A stretch of 64,000 nt of DNA from JAHEJJ01 sp965212205 (GTDB taxonomy: Bacteria; Bacteroidota; Bacteroidia; Flavobacteriales; Flavobacteriaceae), in contig CBDBUX010000016.1 of the NCBI GenBank assembly GCA_965212205.1, positions 124,001 to 188,000 on the forward strand. The letters run 5' to 3'. Position 1 is the stretch's first letter. Every line of letters begins with the position of its first letter. This document shows, one piece after another, positions 60,943 to 64,000 of the stretch. Under the pieces are notes generated by a model. That model saw only the letters and a program-made list of their open reading frames with translations. It had not been told where the DNA came from and searched no databases. The position numbers and the translations under genes are program-made.

Positions 60943-63339
60943 ATGGATTCAACTAATTGTTTTCATTGTGGAGACCGGTGTGATGCCGGGGGTATTGTCT
61001 TTGACAATAAAGAATTTTGCTGTTATGGGTGTAAAACCGTTTATGAGATTTTCAGAAACAACGATCTATCATATTACTATGATATACAGAAAGCAGCTGG
61101 TGCCACTCCAAAAGAGGTTGAGGGAAAATATGATTTTCTCGATAATGCTGATATTGTTGAGAGATTAACAGATTTTCGGGATGGCGATGTTCAAATAGTA
61201 ACATTACTCATACCTCATATTCACTGTAGTTCCTGTATTTGGATCCTGGAAAACCTCAACAAATTGCTCCCTGCTGTAATCGGTTCGCAGGTAGACTTTC
61301 CGAAGAAAAAATTACAGGTTTCCTATCGCAGCGACCAGCTCAACCTTAAAGCATTGGTAGGCCTCCTGGTGAGAATTGGATATGAACCACATATTTCCCT
61401 GGATGATTATACCGGTAAAAAGAACAAAGTAGACCGGAGTCTGATCTACAAATTAGGTGTGGCCGGATTCGCTTTTGGCAATGTGATGTTCCTCTCCTTC
61501 CCCGAATATTTGGATTTGAACAACAGTGCGTCGGGTACGGAGGAATTCTGGCTCGAGCAATACAAATATTTCTTCCGGTGGCTGATGTTTGCCTTTGCTT
61601 TACCGGTGGTTTTTTATGCCGCCAGCGATTATTTTATCTCGGCCATAAAAGGCTTGCGTTCAAGATTCCTGAACATCGACGTACCGATCGCGCTGGGAAT
61701 TAGTGTTCTTTTTATTCGGAGTACCTATGAGATTATCCTGGATTGGGGACCCGGCTTTTTCGATTCGCTAACCGGGCTGATTTTTTTCCTTCTCATTGGA
61801 AGGTTTTTCCAACAAAAAACATATTCCTTCCTGTCTTTCGAAAGGGACTACAAGTCTTACTTCCCCATAGCCGTAACCCGGATCAATCGAAATAAAAAAG
61901 AAGAGAATGTTGCGGTATACAAGATCAAAGCAGGAGACCGTCTCCTGATTCGAAACCGCGAGATCATTCCTGTAGACAGCATCCTGATCAGTGATGATGC
62001 CCAGATAGACTATAGTTTTGTTACCGGTGAATCCCAGGCCGTACTGAGGCGTTCTGGCGACAGGTTATATGCCGGAGGACGTCAGATGAATAATCTGATT
62101 GAGATAGAAGTGCTCAAGTCGGTATCGCAAAGCTACCTCACCCAATTATGGAGCAATAAGGCTTTTAGAAAGAATAGCCCCTCTCAATTCCAAACCCTTA
62201 CAAACAGTATCGGCAAGCGATTTACGTTAGCTGTGCTCAGCATTGCTCTGATCGCTACAGGATTCTGGCTCTATTGGGAACCTTCAAAAGCACTCAATGT
62301 CTTTACCGCGGTCCTGATCATTGCCTGTCCATGTGCTATCGCTTTATCTGCTCCTTTTACCCTGGGTAATATGATACGTATCTTCGGCCGAAGAAGGTTT
62401 TACCTTAAGAATACAGAAGTCATAGAACGACTTGCCAAAGTAGATACATCGATTTTTGACAAGACCGGTACACTTACCTCCACCCTCGAAAGCAATGTGA
62501 GCTACAGAGGTGTTGAACTCAGCGAAGAAGAGGCTAGTATGTTAAAAAGCACTTTAAGAGCCTCTAATCATCCTTTAAGCAGAACATTATATTCCATATT
62601 AAATGAACAGAATATCTATACCCTCGATGAATTCAAGGAAGAATTGGGAAGGGGCATAGAGAGTACAAAAGACAACAGGCGCTTAAAAATCGGCTCCGCT
62701 GAATTTGTGGGCGAAAGCGATCAGGCCGATGCAGATAAAACTTCGGTTCATATCAGTTATGATGATGATTATAAAGGATGTTTCGCGATTCATAATGTAT
62801 ACAGAGAAGGTGTCTTTGAGGTTTTAAATGAAATCGGCCAGGAAATGGATATCGCTTTGCTTTCAGGAGATAACCCGGGTGAAAAACCACAGCTTGAGAA
62901 GCGCTTACCACCGCTAACGCCAATGTATTTTAAACAAAGTCCGGAAGACAAACTCGATTTTGTAAAATCCCTCCAAAAAAAGAACCGTCACGTGCTCATG
63001 GTGGGCGACGGGCTCAACGATGCCGGTGCCCTGGCGCAAAGCGATGTTGGCCTGGCGATTTCTGAGGATATCAATGTATTTTCTCCGGCTTGCGATGCCA
63101 TTCTTGACGCCTCAAAATTCAGACAGCTATATCAATACATAAAAGCCTCGAAAAAGGCTATAAATATTATTAAATTGAGTTTCATATTCTCGCTGGTGTA
63201 CAATATAATCGGACTTTACTTTGCGGTAACCGGGCAGCTCGCTCCTGTTATCGCCGCTATTTTGATGCCTTTAAGCTCGATAAGTATCGTTGGATTTACC
63301 ACTTTGGCGACGAATTTAAGCAGTAGAAAATTAAGCTAG
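60943..63339 (+). CDS. ccoI: cbb3-oxidase-associated copper-transporting P-type ATPase
   Basis: 798 residues. A cysteine-rich N-terminus (CFHCGDRC...FCCYGCKTVY) precedes a metal-binding domain with CSSC (in IHCSSCIWILENL). The membrane CPC motif (IIACPCAIALSAPF), the phosphorylated Asp in FDKTGTLTS and the hinge MVGDGLNDAGALAQSDVG identify a P1B-type ATPase. The N-terminal CCxGC type is that of CcoI/FixI, which exports copper for cbb3-oxidase assembly. It is first in the ccoI-ccoS-ccoN order. Confidence 0.94.
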   Translation: MDSTNCFHCGDRCDAGGIVFDNKEFCCYGCKTVYEIFRNNDLSYYYDIQKAAGATPKEVEGKYDFLDNADIVERLTDFRDGDVQIVTLLIPHIHCSSCIWILENLNKLLPAVIGSQVDFPKKKLQVSYRSDQLNLKALVGLLVRIGYEPHISLDDYTGKKNKVDRSLIYKLGVAGFAFGNVMFLSFPEYLDLNNSASGTEEFWLEQYKYFFRWLMFAFALPVVFYAASDYFISAIKGLRSRFLNIDVPIALGISVLFIRSTYEIILDWGPGFFDSLTGLIFFLLIGRFFQQKTYSFLSFERDYKSYFPIAVTRINRNKKEENVAVYKIKAGDRLLIRNREIIPVDSILISDDAQIDYSFVTGESQAVLRRSGDRLYAGGRQMNNLIEIEVLKSVSQSYLTQLWSNKAFRKNSPSQFQTLTNSIGKRFTLAVLSIALIATGFWLYWEPSKALNVFTAVLIIACPCAIALSAPFTLGNMIRIFGRRRFYLKNTEVIERLAKVDTSIFDKTGTLTSTLESNVSYRGVELSEEEASMLKSTLRASNHPLSRTLYSILNEQNIYTLDEFKEELGRGIESTKDNRRLKIGSAEFVGESDQADADKTSVHISYDDDYKGCFAIHNVYREGVFEVLNEIGQEMDIALLSGDNPGEKPQLEKRLPPLTPMYFKQSPEDKLDFVKSLQKKNRHVLMVGDGLNDAGALAQSDVGLAISEDINVFSPACDAILDASKFRQLYQYIKASKKAINIIKLSFIFSLVYNIIGLYFAVTGQLAPVIAAILMPLSSISIVGFTTLATNLSSRKLS

Positions 63340-63411
63340 GAAAAAACTGATATAAGTCATTTTTTGACTACTTTAACAGGTGTAGATTTACGCCGTTTTT
63401 CAGGTACAGGT

Positions 63412-63624
63412 ATGAGTGTGATCTATATGTTATTGACCATCAGCATAATAGTGGCGATCGTCTTCTTTCTGGCCTTCATTTATTCTGTGAAGCGCGGACA
63501 ATATGATGATTCGTATACACCTTCTGTACGCGTATTGTTCGAGGATGAACTCGTGAGTCCTGAACAAAAAAAGAGCGCAAAATCAAAAAAATCAATCCAA
63601 CCCGAAAAAAGTCAAAACTCGTAA
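63412..63624 (+). CDS. ccoS: cbb3-oxidase assembly protein CcoS
   Basis: 70 residues from the ATG at 63412 (MSVIYMLLTISIIVAIVFFLAFIYSVKRGQYDD). A single membrane helix followed by the SVKRGQYDD motif is the CcoS signature. The tail is Lys/Ser-rich. CcoS is needed to insert haem and copper into CcoN. Upstream in-frame codons do not fit the family. The next start is 2 bp after its stop. Confidence 0.92.
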   Translation: MSVIYMLLTISIIVAIVFFLAFIYSVKRGQYDDSYTPSVRVLFEDELVSPEQKKSAKSKKSIQPEKSQNS

Positions 63625-63626
63625 TT

Positions 63627-64000
63627 ATGGAAGTACAACAATTTCATTACGATAATAAGATCGTTCAGAAATTTATCTATGCCACCCTGCTTTGGGGAAT
63701 TGTGGGAATGCTGGTCGGCTTATTGCTGGCTTTTATGTTTCTTTTCCCCAACATTACCGACGGTATTTCGTGGCTCAGCTTTGGAAGGCTTAGGCCTCTT
63801 CATACCAATGCTGTCATCTTTGCCTTTGTAGGTAATGCCATGTTTGCAGGGGTATACTACTCCACACAAAGACTCCTCAAGGCCAGGATGTTCAGCGATG
63901 CCCTGAGCAATTTTAATTTTTGGGGTTGGCAGGCGATAATCGTGGCTGCGGCCATAACACTTCCATTGGGCTATAGTACTTCCAAAGAATATGCAGAACT
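63627..64000 (+). CDS. ccoN: cbb3-type cytochrome c oxidase subunit I, N-terminal part (cut by window edge)
   Basis: 124 residues are visible, open to the last base. It begins MEVQQFHYDNKIVQKFIYAT, has a first membrane helix (WGIVGMLVGLLLAFMFLF), then SFGRLRPLHTNAVIFAFVGNAMFAGVYY, whose His is a low-spin haem ligand, and a third helix starting. This is the beginning of CcoN. In Bacteroidota ccoN is often fused to ccoO, which cannot be checked here. The oxidase is a high-affinity terminal oxidase for low oxygen. Confidence 0.93.
   Translation, partial: MEVQQFHYDNKIVQKFIYATLLWGIVGMLVGLLLAFMFLFPNITDGISWLSFGRLRPLHTNAVIFAFVGNAMFAGVYYSTQRLLKARMFSDALSNFNFWGWQAIIVAAAITLPLGYSTSKEYAE

Noticed and set aside
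1..64000. CRISPR arrays, prophage, insertion sequences, toxin-antitoxin or restriction systems
   Set aside because: I looked for regular direct repeats, transposase, integrase and nuclease motifs and saw none. RuvC at 46.4 kb is the housekeeping resolvase.

Overview
The window reads as chromosome of a bacterium in the Bacteroidota, most likely a marine Flavobacteriaceae. Several things point there: TAnnTTTG-type promoter elements (best case TTTG-N19-TACATTTG before rplM), almost no Shine-Dalgarno sequences, several GTG/TTG starts, a PorT-like protein beside an ExbB/ExbD/ExbD set, DUF2723, DUF4407, DUF3667 and DUF4230 proteins, and a cbb3-oxidase cluster in the ccoI-ccoS-ccoN order. No phage, insertion sequence, CRISPR array or defence island was seen. 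This is essentially core genome, so the interesting signals are small ones.

Layout. 0-4.5 kb: end of a DUF2723 membrane protein, a thioredoxin fold lacking both active-site cysteines, a membrane metallophosphoesterase, and divergent cutC / glycosylasparaginase. 4.5-14.8 kb: polA, a small lipoprotein, then translation genes rplM-rpsI, rpsB-tsf and pyrH-frr, with an M61 peptidase between. 15-21 kb: RND exporter, asnS, rpoN and a membrane protein. 21-24.5 kb (minus): exbB, a membrane protein, exbD, exbD, porT. 24.7-31.2 kb: tRNA-Ser, asparaginase I, tatD, a retropepsin-like protein and the 2-oxoglutarate dehydrogenase pair sucA-odhB. 31-39 kb: outer-membrane barrel, amidohydrolase, galE, a DegT-type aminotransferase, KDO transferase and a sugar MFS porter. 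39-41 kb: a 42-codon membrane protein, tRNA-Leu with a broken 5' half copy, and an M20 dipeptidase. 41-47.5 kb: a frameshifted DUF4407 gene facing an eight-gene minus-strand run (TonB-like lipoprotein, ruvC, DUF3667, hemW, cyclase, DUF4230, Dabb, YjbR). 47.5-57.4 kb: DUF456, a nitroreductase, the complete histidine-utilisation operon hutH-hutI-hutU-hutG, homogentisate dioxygenase and NDH-2. 57.5-64 kb: an unidentified lipoprotein, a small membrane protein, a universal stress protein, an Fnr-like regulator and, divergently, ccoI-ccoS-ccoN, which runs off the end.

How it fits together. The right end looks like a low-oxygen respiration module: cbb3 assembly and structural genes, an Fnr/Crp regulator and a universal stress protein, with FNR-like palindromes before both uspA and ccoI. 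The hut operon converts histidine to glutamate, which sucA-odhB can process further through the TCA cycle. The exb/porT block joins envelope energisation to type IX secretion.

Most worth a second look: an S2 ribosomal protein carrying a Lys/Ala/Glu linker and a helix-hairpin-helix tail; the FNR-like boxes and their three-cysteine regulator; a palindrome family whose members sit in a tRNA-Leu half copy, in a terminator and beside tRNA-Ser; a one-base frameshift in a DUF4407 gene; and two 40-42 residue single-pass membrane proteins.
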